This document shows positions 18,821-28,789 of a stretch of DNA of 43,095 nucleotides, in pieces. The stretch is from Pseudovibrio axinellae (GTDB lineage: Bacteria; Pseudomonadota; Alphaproteobacteria; Rhizobiales; Stappiaceae), in NCBI RefSeq assembly GCF_900110875.1, contig NZ_FOFM01000019.1, forward strand, positions 1-43,095, read 5' to 3'. Under the pieces are notes generated by a model that was given only the letters and a program-made list of their open reading frames with translations, did no database searches and had not been told where the DNA came from. A program made the translations under genes and the position numbers. Numbering within the stretch: the first letter of the stretch is position 1; each line of letters starts with the position of its first letter.

Positions 18821-19880
18821 CTTCCAGAACCCTTTGTTTGCGTGCCTGCTCAAGATCAGCCTGCACCATTTCCTCAATAAGGGATCTGAGCGGGGTCCGT
18901 GCTGTCCAGCCCAATTTAACTCGCGCCTTGCTTGCATCGCCAAGCAATTCATTGACTTCAGCAGGGCGGAAATAACGAGGGTCAATTTCGATCAGCGTGC
19001 GCCCTGTGTGTACGCAAATGCCTTTCTCCTCGACCCCGCGTCCTTGCCACTCGATGGAAAGACCGCATTCAGCAAACGCCATTTCGGCAAACTGACGAAC
19101 CGATGTTTCAGTGCCTGTTGCAAGAACATAATCATCTGGCTTATCTTGTTGCAGCATGGCCCACATGCCCTCAATAAAGTCACGCGCATGGCCCCAATCG
19201 CGCATGGCATCGATGTTGCCCAAATAAAGTTTATCTTGCAAACCCAAACTGATAGCGCTGGCTGCGCGGGTGATTTTGCGCGTAACAAAGGTTTCGCCAC
19301 GCAGCGGACTTTCATGATTGAAAAGAATGCCATTGGAGGCATGAAGCCCATAGGCCTCCCGATAGTTGACCGTTATCCAGTAGGCGTAAAGCTTTGCTGC
19401 GGCATAGGGCGAACGCGGATAAAACGGGGTCCCTTCATTTTGCGGCACCTGTTGTACAAGCCCATACAATTCGGAGGTTGATGCCTGATAGAACCGCGTT
19501 TTCTTTTGCAGCCCAAGAATCCGTATTGCCTCAAGTAGGCGCAAAACACCAAGCGCATCGCTGTTTGCTGTGTATTCCGGCGTTTCAAAGCTGACCTTCA
19601 CATGAGATTGAGCACCGAGATTATAGACCTCGTCTGGCTGCACCTGCTGCATAATAGAAATCAGGTTGGTCGCATCTGTCAGGTCACCATAATGCAGCAC
19701 AAAGCGCGCATCGTCCTCATGCGGGTCTTGATAGATCCCTTCAATGCGGCTGGTGTTGAAGCTGGAGGACCGGCGTTTTACGCCGTGCACCTGGTACCCT
19801 TTTTCCAGCAGAAAGCGGCTCAAATAAGCGCCATCTTGTCCTGTAACGCCTGTTATCAATGCTGTTTTTTGCAAGGCCAT
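18813..19880 (-). CDS. gmd: GDP-mannose 4,6-dehydratase
   Basis: This 355-residue enzyme converts GDP-D-mannose to GDP-4-keto-6-deoxy-D-mannose, the first step to GDP-L-fucose and related sugars. It begins with the Rossmann loop [20 protein letters not shown] and continues [13 protein letters not shown]. Other motifs are [20 protein letters not shown], the active-site ASTSELYG with [14 protein letters not shown] [14 protein letters not shown], and [20 protein letters not shown]. Length and motifs are complete. It leads the gmd-fcl operon. The fucose or derived sugar would feed surface polysaccharide or glycan assembly together with the nearby glycosyltransferase. Confidence 0.96.
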   Translation of the reverse strand: MALQKTALITGVTGQDGAYLSRFLLEKGYQVHGVKRRSSSFNTSRIEGIYQDPHEDDARFVLHYGDLTDATNLISIMQQVQPDEVYNLGAQSHVKVSFETPEYTANSDALGVLRLLEAIRILGLQKKTRFYQASTSELYGLVQQVPQNEGTPFYPRSPYAAAKLYAYWITVNYREAYGLHASNGILFNHESPLRGETFVTRKITRAASAISLGLQDKLYLGNIDAMRDWGHARDFIEGMWAMLQQDKPDDYVLATGTETSVRQFAEMAFAECGLSIEWQGRGVEEKGICVHTGRTLIEIDPRYFRPAEVNELLGDASKARVKLGWTARTPLRSLIEEMVQADLEQARKQRVLEDA

Positions 19881-20196
19881 CGCACGCTCAGAATTTTGAG
19901 GAACCAGAAGGTGAGGCTAGGTGCTTTTGGGCTTTTCCCGCAACTCTGAAAACACACCACTGCATTCTCTGGGCACCTCGTATCCTGATGTTTTAAATGA
20001 GGCTTCCCATATCACCCACAAGGATATCCAAACTCTGTCAAAAATCGCTGGTAATCGCTCTGGGAACGGGTTAATTAGCCCGCCCTCCCAAGTGTCCTTG
20101 GTGAGACAACCCGAATTTGGAATTCCCTATTTAGCGGTCATTCGTCTGGCGCAGCTTAGCTTCGCACGATCCAGCGCATTATGAGAGGTCAAAAAA
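19881..20196. other. Divergent promoter gap between gmd and hsp70-like gene
   Basis: This stretch of 316 bases has no gene. It must carry promoters for gmd (minus) and the Hsp70-like gene (plus). I cannot pick out a confident -35/-10 pair. Confidence 0.4.
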
Positions 20197-21453
20197 ATGA
20201 ACAGCGCGTTCGCAGGAATTGATTTTGGCACCTCAAACTCGACTGTCGGAATATATTCCGGTGCAAGCCCAGAGCTTGTAATGCTTGAGCCGAACCACCC
20301 CGAAATGCCTTCAGCAATCTTCTTCAACTTTGAAGACGAGCAGATTGTTTATGGCCGGCGCGCTAAGGAAGAGTACATCAGAGGCGACGAAGGGCGGTTG
20401 ATGCAATCGCTTAAAAGCGTGCTGGGGACCTCCCTCATTCAGGAAAAAACGGCAGTTATGGGCGGCAGGATGGCTTTCAGAGACATCATTGCCCTGTATC
20501 TGCGCCAGCTGAAGCGTAAGCTGGATGACCATATGCAAGAAGACGTTGCCAAAGTGGTTCTGGGTCGTCCCGTGCACTTTGTTGACGCTGATGATGTTGC
20601 CGACCGCGCTGCGCAAGACACCCTTGAAGGGATCGCACGCCAAGAAGGCTTCAAGCACATCGCCTTCCAGTATGAGCCGATTGCAGCCGCGCTTGCCTAC
20701 GAGCAGTCTGTCACGCGCGAAGAGCTTGTACTTGTGCTGGATATTGGCGGTGGTACGGCCGATTTCTCGGTTATCCGGGTATCGCCAGAGCGCAAAAACG
20801 CAGCAGATCGCTCCAATGACATCCTTGCAAACACCGGTGTCCACATTGGTGGTACAGATTTTGACCGTTTGCTGTCACTGTCGCAGGTCATGCCGCAACT
20901 GGGCTATAAAACGCTAACGAAAGACGGCAAACGTGCATTGCCGTCAAAGTATTATTTCGACCTGGCAACATGGCAGTTTATCAACCAGCTCTACGCTCCC
21001 AATATTTTGCGGGAGCTTGGTGAAGTAAGGCGCGAGGCATCAAACCCGCACCTGGTTGAGCGCTTGCGCGAAGTTATCAGAGCCAAGCACGGACATGCCC
21101 TTGCAACCCGCGTAGAACAAGCCAAAATCGACCTGTCCTCGGTAGACCACACAACGGTTAAAATCGAGCTGGAAGAAGAAGACGTTCTGGCAAAGGTCAC
21201 GAGCGCTGACTTCCACGCTGCAATTGCAGCTTCCATCGGCAAGATTGAAGACACAATCCAGGACGCACTGAAGAAAGCAGGCGTAACCTCAGATCAGATC
21301 AACAGCATGTTTTTAACGGGCGGAACAACGCGCATTCCAATGCTACGCGAGCATTTCAAATCACTAATGCCAAACGCTTCTGTTGTTGAAGGTGATGTTT
21401 TTGGGGCCGTTGGCCTGGGTCTGGCAGCAGATGCCCGGCGTAAGTTTGCTTAG
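20197..21453 (+). CDS. Hsp70-family chaperone, YegD-like
   Basis: This 418-residue actin-fold ATPase is of the short Hsp70 (YegD) type. Phosphate-binding loop 1 is FAGIDFGTSNSTVGIY (residues 5-20), loop 2 is LVLVLDIGGGTADFSVI (about 176-192), and the adenosine motif near the end is FLTGGTTRIPMLRE. It ends soon after the ATPase domain, so it lacks the substrate-binding domain of DnaK, as YegD does. The ATG follows GAGAGG with an A-rich spacer. Clients are unknown. It has no DnaJ or GrpE neighbour and lies between sugar-nucleotide genes and a glycosyltransferase. Confidence 0.88.
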   Translation: MNSAFAGIDFGTSNSTVGIYSGASPELVMLEPNHPEMPSAIFFNFEDEQIVYGRRAKEEYIRGDEGRLMQSLKSVLGTSLIQEKTAVMGGRMAFRDIIALYLRQLKRKLDDHMQEDVAKVVLGRPVHFVDADDVADRAAQDTLEGIARQEGFKHIAFQYEPIAAALAYEQSVTREELVLVLDIGGGTADFSVIRVSPERKNAADRSNDILANTGVHIGGTDFDRLLSLSQVMPQLGYKTLTKDGKRALPSKYYFDLATWQFINQLYAPNILRELGEVRREASNPHLVERLREVIRAKHGHALATRVEQAKIDLSSVDHTTVKIELEEEDVLAKVTSADFHAAIAASIGKIEDTIQDALKKAGVTSDQINSMFLTGGTTRIPMLREHFKSLMPNASVVEGDVFGAVGLGLAADARRKFA

Positions 21454-21547
21454 CGCTTGCTGACAGGCGCTTTATTCCCGCTCAGCTGCACACTCTCTGA
21501 GGGATTAAGGCGCTGGCTTGCTTTGCCAAGCACAATGTTCACATGCA

Positions 21548-22795
21548 TCAGGAGGCTTTGATGCCTGCGTGCATCTGATGGTAGTCAGCGACCACAGACT
21601 TCAAGAAGCCGTCCCAGCCATCCGCAACACGTTGCGGAGTGAACTGAGAGATTTGGCTACGCGCCCTTGCCCCCATCGCTCCGCGCAGGTCGTCATTGGC
21701 CATAAGCGTATCCAATGCGCTTGCAAGGCCCTCACTACCCTCCCCTGCCTTACTTAGCATTCCTACTCCTTCTTTCAGCAGGGCGCGATTTGAGATGCAA
21801 TCATCTACGGCAACGCAGGCAAGTCCATGACTCATTGCTTCAGCCAGCGAGTTTGAAAACCCTTCATAGCGCGATGGAAGACAAAATATGGATGCCTTGT
21901 AGTAGGCTTCGCTCAAATCCCTATGAGGACCATGCAATTTAACTTGCTGCGAAAGGCCTAGCGCCGCGCAAATGTTCTTTGCCTGCTCACTGTTACTTCC
22001 AGAGCCGTACATATGCAGTGTCCATTGTGGGTACTTATGGGCAATCTTTGCAAATGCTTCCAACAACCATTTCGGTCGTTTGGCACTGTCAAAGCGGCTT
22101 GTAAATACAATCTGCTGGCTGGTTTCTGGCCGCGCTGGATCACTTGGCAGCTGCACACCGTTTGGAATGAAGCAGATGGGTTTGCTTTGGTGTGCTGAAA
22201 GGAACCGCGAAAACTCGGGAATGAGCACAGAAAACGCATCTGCGTTCCCAATATTGTCCTTGAAATTTGCCCCTGCAACCGGGTCCTTTGGGAAGCCTGC
22301 TGCCTCGTCAAATTGATATTCCGGCACATTACGAAACGACAGGATGAGAGGAAACGACCGCTGCGGACAGGCATTTGCAACCAAGGAGGCGTATTCTGGC
22401 GTGAAAACAATGCAAACATCAGGGTTTTCTTGCTCAAGCGCCTGTTGCAGCGCAGGAAGCCTGCCCCTGATGCGGCGTTGCCACCTGTGCCGGCGGTAGG
22501 CCGGAAGAACTCTTTGAAGCTGCCTTGACCCAGATTTCTTGCGCTTTTGGGCGTCATCCACCGCGCTCACTTTGTGCCGGTTCTCAAGCGAGACTGTCTC
22601 CCCTGTTTCCTCCAGATAATGCCAGATCTTCACGGCGCGATCATAAGGATAAAACGGTTCTGCAATTTCCCGGCAATCGCTCAGGATCGTAACGGAATGG
22701 CCTTTCGCAACCAGATCACTTCCAATAGCTAAAACAGCGCGCTGCGTGCCACCGGTTTCGGCGAATGACCACCCGAAGTAAAACACCACTTTCAT
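21548..22795 (-). CDS. GT4-family glycosyltransferase
   Basis: This GT-B glycosyltransferase of about 415 residues has an N-terminal acceptor domain with FYFGWSFAETGGTQRAVLAI. Its C-terminal nucleotide-sugar domain shows IVFTSRFDSAKRPKWLLEAF, LHGPHRDLSEAYYKASIFCL and the E-x7-E motif PSRYEGFSNSLAEAMSHGLA. The ATG at 22795 after GAGG is preferred to a TTG at 22807. It most likely adds a sugar to a cell-surface polysaccharide, LPS or glycoprotein. The nearby gmd-fcl pair offers GDP-fucose as one possible donor, but the donor cannot be read from the sequence. Confidence 0.88.
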   Translation of the reverse strand: MKVVFYFGWSFAETGGTQRAVLAIGSDLVAKGHSVTILSDCREIAEPFYPYDRAVKIWHYLEETGETVSLENRHKVSAVDDAQKRKKSGSRQLQRVLPAYRRHRWQRRIRGRLPALQQALEQENPDVCIVFTPEYASLVANACPQRSFPLILSFRNVPEYQFDEAAGFPKDPVAGANFKDNIGNADAFSVLIPEFSRFLSAHQSKPICFIPNGVQLPSDPARPETSQQIVFTSRFDSAKRPKWLLEAFAKIAHKYPQWTLHMYGSGSNSEQAKNICAALGLSQQVKLHGPHRDLSEAYYKASIFCLPSRYEGFSNSLAEAMSHGLACVAVDDCISNRALLKEGVGMLSKAGEGSEGLASALDTLMANDDLRGAMGARARSQISQFTPQRVADGWDGFLKSVVADYHQMHAGIKAS

Positions 22796-23016
22796 GACAC
22801 GCCTCAACCTGCATCAACATACTCAGTTGAACTGTAAAGGTTCGCTAGGCCCGAAGAACTCCCCAAAACGCACCCCCGTCTTTTTCATCTAGTTATTTTC
22901 GATACCCTTATTTCAGAATTGTTAGTTTCTCCCGTTTCCGTTTCCCTAGATATCGATTTCATTGTTTTAAGGGCGAGGTACTGCCGGGGTCTAGCGACTT
23001 GCTTTGGGGAGCGGGC

Positions 23017-23850
23017 ATGTTTCAGAAAATAAATTGGCGGCTCAAACCTGTCTTGACGGGTTGGTCATGCACCCTCGTGGTGATTGCCATGTTCATTGCC
23101 CCCAGCCACGCAGCAACACTTCGCGAAGCCATAGAAGATGCGTACCAACTTCAGCACAAACATTCCGTTGGGTCACATAAGGTGGAGACGGACACTTGGA
23201 TGGTGGTCGTGCTGGAAGCTTTTGCAGAGCTACACAAACAAAGCAGCTCCCACGCCATCCTTACGCAGAATATGATTGAATTTACCGGAGCCTATCAAGG
23301 TATCTCCAGCAAACAAGATCCGGGAACTCCAGAAGCGTTGGAAACGCATAGAGCAATTTATCTTCAATCACTTGAGGCTATGAACGAGCAGAAAAATCGC
23401 ATTCAAAGGCAGCTTTACAAAGCACGCGCGAAATACGCTGAGCTCACCGGCAAACGACCCTCTCAGCTTCAACCCGTGATCACCCCTGCCTTATACAGCA
23501 CCTCCCTGCAGGGAACCCGTAGCCAACAGGCAACGGCAAGGTTTCAAAACTTACTTAGAACCTATCGCCAGACCACGTTGCAAGCTGGTCGTTTAGAGAG
23601 CGCCTTCAATGCAGCGCGCACGAAACTGCACCGGGACCCGATGGAGTTCTCCAGTTTTGTATCGGCGCTGCACGAACGGCAGAAAACTGAACTGCGGTTG
23701 GCGCAGCTCGAAGCTGTACTCATTCAGATGCATTTTACGCCAAAGATACAGGAGGCCACATTCCTTCTGGCCCTTGGTCTTTCCGAAAAGTTGCTCACCC
23801 GAAAGCCGAATGCCGAGCTGCGAATTTTCGCGCACCAAAAACACAAATGA
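23017..23850 (+). CDS. TolC-like coiled-coil periplasmic protein, short
   Basis: This is an exported protein of about 277 residues with a membrane/signal segment at about residues 12-38 ending in SHA, then ATLREAIEDAY as in the N-terminus of TolC-type outer membrane channels. It continues with long helices (ALETHRAIYLQSLEAMNEQK, RQLYKARAKYAELTGKRPS, ESAFNAARTKLHRDP). Such proteins are normally about 430-480 residues with two hairpin repeats and beta-strands. Here only about half is present and I see no second barrel segment, so channel function is doubtful. It lies 36 bases before the adhesin start, and I think it is a secretion or anchoring partner. The ATG at 23017 is preferred over a TTG at 22999. 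Confidence 0.5.
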   Translation: MFQKINWRLKPVLTGWSCTLVVIAMFIAPSHAATLREAIEDAYQLQHKHSVGSHKVETDTWMVVVLEAFAELHKQSSSHAILTQNMIEFTGAYQGISSKQDPGTPEALETHRAIYLQSLEAMNEQKNRIQRQLYKARAKYAELTGKRPSQLQPVITPALYSTSLQGTRSQQATARFQNLLRTYRQTTLQAGRLESAFNAARTKLHRDPMEFSSFVSALHERQKTELRLAQLEAVLIQMHFTPKIQEATFLLALGLSEKLLTRKPNAELRIFAHQKHK

Positions 23851-23886
23851 ACCCTTCGGTATGTCAAGGGTAAGAGGAGAGCAATC

Positions 23887-26800
23887 GTGACCAACTTAAG
23901 TCCACCGACGCACTCAACACCTGCGGTGGTTCCACTTCCTCCAATATTACTGGCCGTGCCGCCTGCCCCTTCCAAAACGCCGATCGTTATCGCCCGCCAG
24001 CAAGGGCAACTGGTCGACCTCTCCAAGATCGTCGGCACCGCCAAACTTTCCCGCCATCAGGACGAGTTACATATATCTCAAGGTGATGGCCAAACCATCG
24101 TCATAGAGGACTTCTTTGGCGGACCTGCCAACGAGTTCTTCATTCTCATGCCTTCTGGCCCGTTGACGACGCAACAACAGTTTTTAAGCCTCGTTGAAAT
24201 TGAGACAGGTACATTACTTGGCAGCTTTCAAAGTGAAGCCCCCTCCCCTGCCAAAGACAATGCGCACGAAGATGCCAGCCCTACACAAAGCTCAGGTGGT
24301 GATGAAACACCCGTTCCGCCACCTTCGCCTTCCAGCCTGCTGTCGGCCTTAAACGCCCCCTTGTTGGAACGGTTAAATATCAAGCCAACCCAAAGCACGC
24401 CCAATAAGGTTGACGAGGATGATTATCTAAAGCCAGTGGTCGCTAATACGCTCTCATCTCAAACACCGAGCATTGTGTTCCCAGATATAAGCCCCAGCGA
24501 ACTTTACACTCAACCAGACAGCAGCGTTACGCGAGCCGGTGATACGCCAGTACTCAGCGTGCAGGAAACATCCTTGCAAACCGGGCTAAGCGTTAAGGTC
24601 AGCGGCTCGCTTGAACTCGACTTTGGCGCCGATGGGCAGGGTACGCAGGCCTTGATGTTTGCTCTTGATGCCGCTGGAAGGCCCCTCATAGGTCAAGGAA
24701 CCCCGCTCAATATCACCTCTGGTGGCGACACTCTTGTTTTTCAATCCCAGTTCGGCGCTGAGGGGCAGCATATCTTAAGAGGGCTCAAAGGGGATGGCAC
24801 TCTTGTTTTTGAGATTGTCCTCGACCCGACAGCTGCAAGCGGGGCTTACAGCTATGAGCAGTTTGCTCAGCTTGATCACCTGAACGGGTCTTACGATCTG
24901 TTGTTATCCTTCCAATTCATTGCAACAGATTCAGATGGCGATACGCTGGTATCTAACCTCGACATACGCGTTGAAGACGACCCGATCTCAGGTCAATGGA
25001 ACCTGACCGCAACAGTCTCTGAGGCCGACCTTACAGGCGGCTCCAATGGAAATTCCGGTGCCGTTACATTGACGCAAGACCTGCCTATCAATGAGGCACA
25101 GGGCCCCGTTACATTGGAGTGGACCCAGCCTGCGCCCGCAGCCGGATTCAGCTATATTCAGGAGGGGCAAACACTTCTAATCTTGCAAGGCAATGCAGTT
25201 GTCCTGAGTGTCTCTCTCAACTCCAGTGCAGGCTCATATACTGTGACCCAGCACAATGCCATTGAGAACGCCCTGGATGCAGACGCCGTCTTCAACTTAA
25301 GCTTCACAGCCACGAATGCGCAGGGGCAAAGTGTTGACGGCCAACTTGTGGTGACATCGTTAGATGATGCGCCCAAAGCGTTCGCCTTAAACCAGATCAA
25401 CTTTGAAGAAAGCCAGCTGGAGGCAGGGGCAAACCTAAGGTACTCATCAGATGAGCTGCCCCATTCCGCAGGTGCTGATGAGGCGCAGATTACTTGGCAG
25501 ATGCCGGAAAATGCTGAGGGCCTGACCTACATAATCAACGGTCAGCTTTTGAATGTGATGCAGGGCGAAACGCTCATTCTGACAGCGCAGTTCACCAATG
25601 CCAGCGGTGCCTACACGGTACAGCAACACAATCCCCTCACGCATTCGAGCGGTCTGGATGAACAGAACATCAAGCTCTTTTATAAGATCACTGATGGAGA
25701 CGGAGATACAGCGACGGGAAACTTGAGCGTTTCGATCAAGGACGACGCACCAACAGTGGGCGATCAAATCGACATTGCCTTGAGCGACAACGTACTTTCT
25801 TCATCACAAGAAACCGCAGATTTCAAAAGCCCTGGTGCCATCAACGGTGTACTCCCGGTGTCTTCTGGTGTAGACAATGGGCACGTCAACTGGGCGCTTT
25901 CGGACCTTCCAGACGGGTTTCAATGGGACCTTTCCGATGCAAGCCTGACGGTTTATCAAGATTCGCGCGCAATTTTCACCGCGACGCTAAATTCCGTTAC
26001 AGGTGAATATACGATAGAGCAGCACGCTCCTCTCAGCCATGCGCAGGGGGTCGAGCAATTTCAACTCCTGTATACTGCGCAGGATGCCGACGGTGACACA
26101 GCGCAAGGCCAGCTTCAAATTACCATAAGCGATAGCGTTCCCGTGCAAAGCAGTGCACCGGAAACAATTAGCCTTTCTGAAACCGACCTCTTTGCGGCAC
26201 AAATGGGTGGCGATGCATCAATCTCAAAAACCGGTCAGCTCAACATTGTGTGGGGCGCAGACACCAGTGCGAGCAATGGCGCTGCAGCATCGCTCAGTTT
26301 TTCAAGCGCTATGAATGCAGCAACCGCGCCTTTCACTGTAAACGGGGCTCAGGTGCTCTACTCCATCAATGCAGATGGCAACACGCTAACAGCCAGGACG
26401 CAAGACGGAACGCTTGTCTTCAATATAACGCTCGACCCGAATGCCACGGGGCAATATCTGATCGAGTTCTTCACCCCGATCGATCACAGCACCAGTGCAG
26501 ATGTAAACCTAACATTCACCGCGACAGCAACGGACGGAGATGGCGATGCCATTCCGATAACGTTTGACCTTGGCATTTCTAATAGCCACTCCAATGCTGT
26601 GGCAGACAACTTCACCGGCGTTGAAGACACCCCTCTTGTGCTTGACCTGATTGCGAACGACACGCTGAGCTCCCAAGACTTTACTATCCATATCGTCTTG
26701 GCACCTGCCAAGGGTCACTTAAGCCAAAACGCGGACAACACGTTCAACTACATTGGCAACCCGGACACGTACGGATCAGACAGTTTCAGCTACTACATAG

Positions 26801-28659
26801 AAGACCAAAATGGCGAGCGGAGCGAGATCACGACAGTGTCTATTGAGCTGACACCAGAGAACGATGCGCCAGTATTTTCCGGTGCCAGCCAAAGCACGCC
26901 ACTGCACCTAACCACCAACGCCACCCGTGAAGGCGAGATTTTCAAGGCCAACGCAAGTGACGCTGAGGGCGAGCCTTTGCGTTTTTTTCTCCAAGGGTCT
27001 GATCAGGCCCATTTCAACATCAACGAACAAACCGGCGAAGTCACCTGGAAAGACAGCGTCTCTTATGACACGCCGTTAGATGAAGACGGCGACAATACCT
27101 ACGAGATCGCTATTCTTGTAAAAGATGAGCAAGGCGCCACTGCAACGCAGGAGTTCCACATAGAAGTCACGCAAGGCTCGGAACCAGTACCAGATCCCAT
27201 GCAACTGAACTTATTCACCCGCCAACCTGGCACTTACCAAGTTCAATGGGATTTTGACGAAGCATCCTACCTCTCCTCGGGCGATGATCCGATACAATCA
27301 GATAACTGGATAGAAAGCGGTGATGATGGTGACGTGCTCGCCGCCGGAGATGGTTCATCAGACATCTATATAGATGAAGAAAACGGACACCTCATTCTTT
27401 CAGATCGCTCTGTGTCCTCTCCTGACGGAGACAACAATGACGCAAGTATCAGCAAAACTTTTGATCTTACTGGTGCTGAAAACGCAGCGATCGAACTCAC
27501 CTATACAGCGAGCTTTTCCGATCCTCATCCAGATAAGATGTTCTATATCGAAGTCACCCTTGCGGATGGTTCGGTTCATCGTATCGCAGAAATCTCTAGC
27601 CTCAACGACTCGGAAGAGAGCCAGACACTGTCCCTCGACCTTCGGGATTTTATATCCTCAGCAACCACAATTCGCGTGGTTGCTCCCGGCGACCTCACAT
27701 CGGCAGACATCCTGAAGATCGAGGACGTGGTGGTCTCAGTCGATCATAGTGAGGCCCTTGAACAACAGCATTATGAGGCCAACTATCAGCTCGGAAGCGA
27801 AGGCTTGGCAATTGCCAAGTCGGCTCAGATTGATGACACGCAGGAACAAATCACGGGTATGACGCTCACCCTTTACAATGCCCAAAGCGGAGATGAACTA
27901 CTCTACACTCCAGCTGACGGGCTCACCAGCACGCTCGAAGACGCTGGAAACGGCATGCTGATACTCACAATTTCAGGCGCTGCAGATGCCGCGGTCTATC
28001 AGGATTTATTGAACACCGTGCAGTTCGCATCCTCATCAGAGAGCCTCGAAACAAGAAACCTTTCTGTGCGTTTGCACGCTGGTGACGAAAGCTCAGCCCC
28101 TTCAATTACCACGATACATGTGGCACCAGGATCAGGCACGCTTCCGCCTGACCTACGAAATATGATTGAAGGAACCTCGCAGGACGATGTACTGCGAAGC
28201 TCAGATAACGACGACACGATCAACGGATATGACGGTGACGACGAGTTGGTGGGAGGCCGCGGCGCGAACGAGCTGACCGGTGGTGCAGGCTCTGACACTT
28301 ATGTCTTTGAATTCATCGACGGGCTAGCGGACCACATCACGGACCTTGAGTTAAACACATCCTCAAGCGGTTCATCTGACGCAATCGACCTTTCCAAACT
28401 GTTCGCGGACTACAGCGACGATAGTTTCATAGAGATTTACGGACGCGCCGAACAGTACATTCAAGTGGTGACGAACGAGGATGGCCGCTTTGAGTTACGT
28501 GTTGATCTTGATGGCAACGGCGACGATAACGGTTGGGAAAGCGTCGCGACCTTCACACCATCTGAAGGTGTTGGATCAAGCTCATCCGTGTCGGTCTTAG
28601 TGTCCGATATCATGCCCTCGGTCGATGTCCCACTCGGTGCAGGCTTTGCCGGGATCTGA
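23887..28659 (+). CDS. Large type I secreted RTX adhesin
   Basis: This acidic protein of 1590 residues is of the BapA/LapA-like class. Residues 1-115 contain a prefix-like domain (DELHISQGDGQTIVIEDFF) as in type I secreted adhesins. A Pro/Ser linker to about 220 precedes five tandem repeats of about 130 residues, each with a DSDGDT or DGDGDT turn followed by a strand ending EDD or KDD. They resemble the T1SS-143/VCBS-like repeat classes. Then come two cadherin-like domains (about 900-1100), a beta-rich domain with a DGDNNDAS loop, RTX repeats at about 1425-1472 (DGDDELVGGRGANELTGGAG) and a C-terminal secretion domain (VFEFIDGLADHITDLELN). A GTG start after AGGAG is used. No ABC transporter or membrane-fusion gene is adjacent. 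Confidence 0.85.
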   Translation: MTNLSPPTHSTPAVVPLPPILLAVPPAPSKTPIVIARQQGQLVDLSKIVGTAKLSRHQDELHISQGDGQTIVIEDFFGGPANEFFILMPSGPLTTQQQFLSLVEIETGTLLGSFQSEAPSPAKDNAHEDASPTQSSGGDETPVPPPSPSSLLSALNAPLLERLNIKPTQSTPNKVDEDDYLKPVVANTLSSQTPSIVFPDISPSELYTQPDSSVTRAGDTPVLSVQETSLQTGLSVKVSGSLELDFGADGQGTQALMFALDAAGRPLIGQGTPLNITSGGDTLVFQSQFGAEGQHILRGLKGDGTLVFEIVLDPTAASGAYSYEQFAQLDHLNGSYDLLLSFQFIATDSDGDTLVSNLDIRVEDDPISGQWNLTATVSEADLTGGSNGNSGAVTLTQDLPINEAQGPVTLEWTQPAPAAGFSYIQEGQTLLILQGNAVVLSVSLNSSAGSYTVTQHNAIENALDADAVFNLSFTATNAQGQSVDGQLVVTSLDDAPKAFALNQINFEESQLEAGANLRYSSDELPHSAGADEAQITWQMPENAEGLTYIINGQLLNVMQGETLILTAQFTNASGAYTVQQHNPLTHSSGLDEQNIKLFYKITDGDGDTATGNLSVSIKDDAPTVGDQIDIALSDNVLSSSQETADFKSPGAINGVLPVSSGVDNGHVNWALSDLPDGFQWDLSDASLTVYQDSRAIFTATLNSVTGEYTIEQHAPLSHAQGVEQFQLLYTAQDADGDTAQGQLQITISDSVPVQSSAPETISLSETDLFAAQMGGDASISKTGQLNIVWGADTSASNGAAASLSFSSAMNAATAPFTVNGAQVLYSINADGNTLTARTQDGTLVFNITLDPNATGQYLIEFFTPIDHSTSADVNLTFTATATDGDGDAIPITFDLGISNSHSNAVADNFTGVEDTPLVLDLIANDTLSSQDFTIHIVLAPAKGHLSQNADNTFNYIGNPDTYGSDSFSYYIEDQNGERSEITTVSIELTPENDAPVFSGASQSTPLHLTTNATREGEIFKANASDAEGEPLRFFLQGSDQAHFNINEQTGEVTWKDSVSYDTPLDEDGDNTYEIAILVKDEQGATATQEFHIEVTQGSEPVPDPMQLNLFTRQPGTYQVQWDFDEASYLSSGDDPIQSDNWIESGDDGDVLAAGDGSSDIYIDEENGHLILSDRSVSSPDGDNNDASISKTFDLTGAENAAIELTYTASFSDPHPDKMFYIEVTLADGSVHRIAEISSLNDSEESQTLSLDLRDFISSATTIRVVAPGDLTSADILKIEDVVVSVDHSEALEQQHYEANYQLGSEGLAIAKSAQIDDTQEQITGMTLTLYNAQSGDELLYTPADGLTSTLEDAGNGMLILTISGAADAAVYQDLLNTVQFASSSESLETRNLSVRLHAGDESSAPSITTIHVAPGSGTLPPDLRNMIEGTSQDDVLRSSDNDDTINGYDGDDELVGGRGANELTGGAGSDTYVFEFIDGLADHITDLELNTSSSGSSDAIDLSKLFADYSDDSFIEIYGRAEQYIQVVTNEDGRFELRVDLDGNGDDNGWESVATFTPSEGVGSSSSVSVLVSDIMPSVDVPLGAGFAGI

Positions 28660-28673
28660 ACCAACAGAGCAAG

Positions 28674-28693
28674 AACTTGGCAGCTGCCAAGTT
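28674..28693. promoter_or_regulatory. TTGGCAGCTGCCAA palindrome, candidate operator
   Basis: This is a perfect 20-bp palindrome (aacttggcagctgccaagtt), 97 bases upstream of the hydrolase start and 14 bases past the adhesin stop. The same core recurs at 29111 and, with one changed pair, at 30808. It may bind a repressor or act as a hairpin. Confidence 0.45.
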
Positions 28694-28789
28694 TGCAGTT
28701 CGGTAGTTTTGGTATTCTGCTTTGGTAGAGCTTGTTCTCCTTTAGGGTAGCGGTAAACTCAAAGCTACATCATCACCTAAGGAATCCTT

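Noticed and set aside
18335-19481. 181- and 233-codon plus-strand frames
   Set aside because: They overlap the whole of fcl and gmd on the opposite strand, which are certain genes.
28674-28693. Palindrome as an intrinsic terminator of the adhesin gene
   Set aside because: Only short T-runs follow and the same core recurs elsewhere, so a binding site is at least as likely; left as regulatory.
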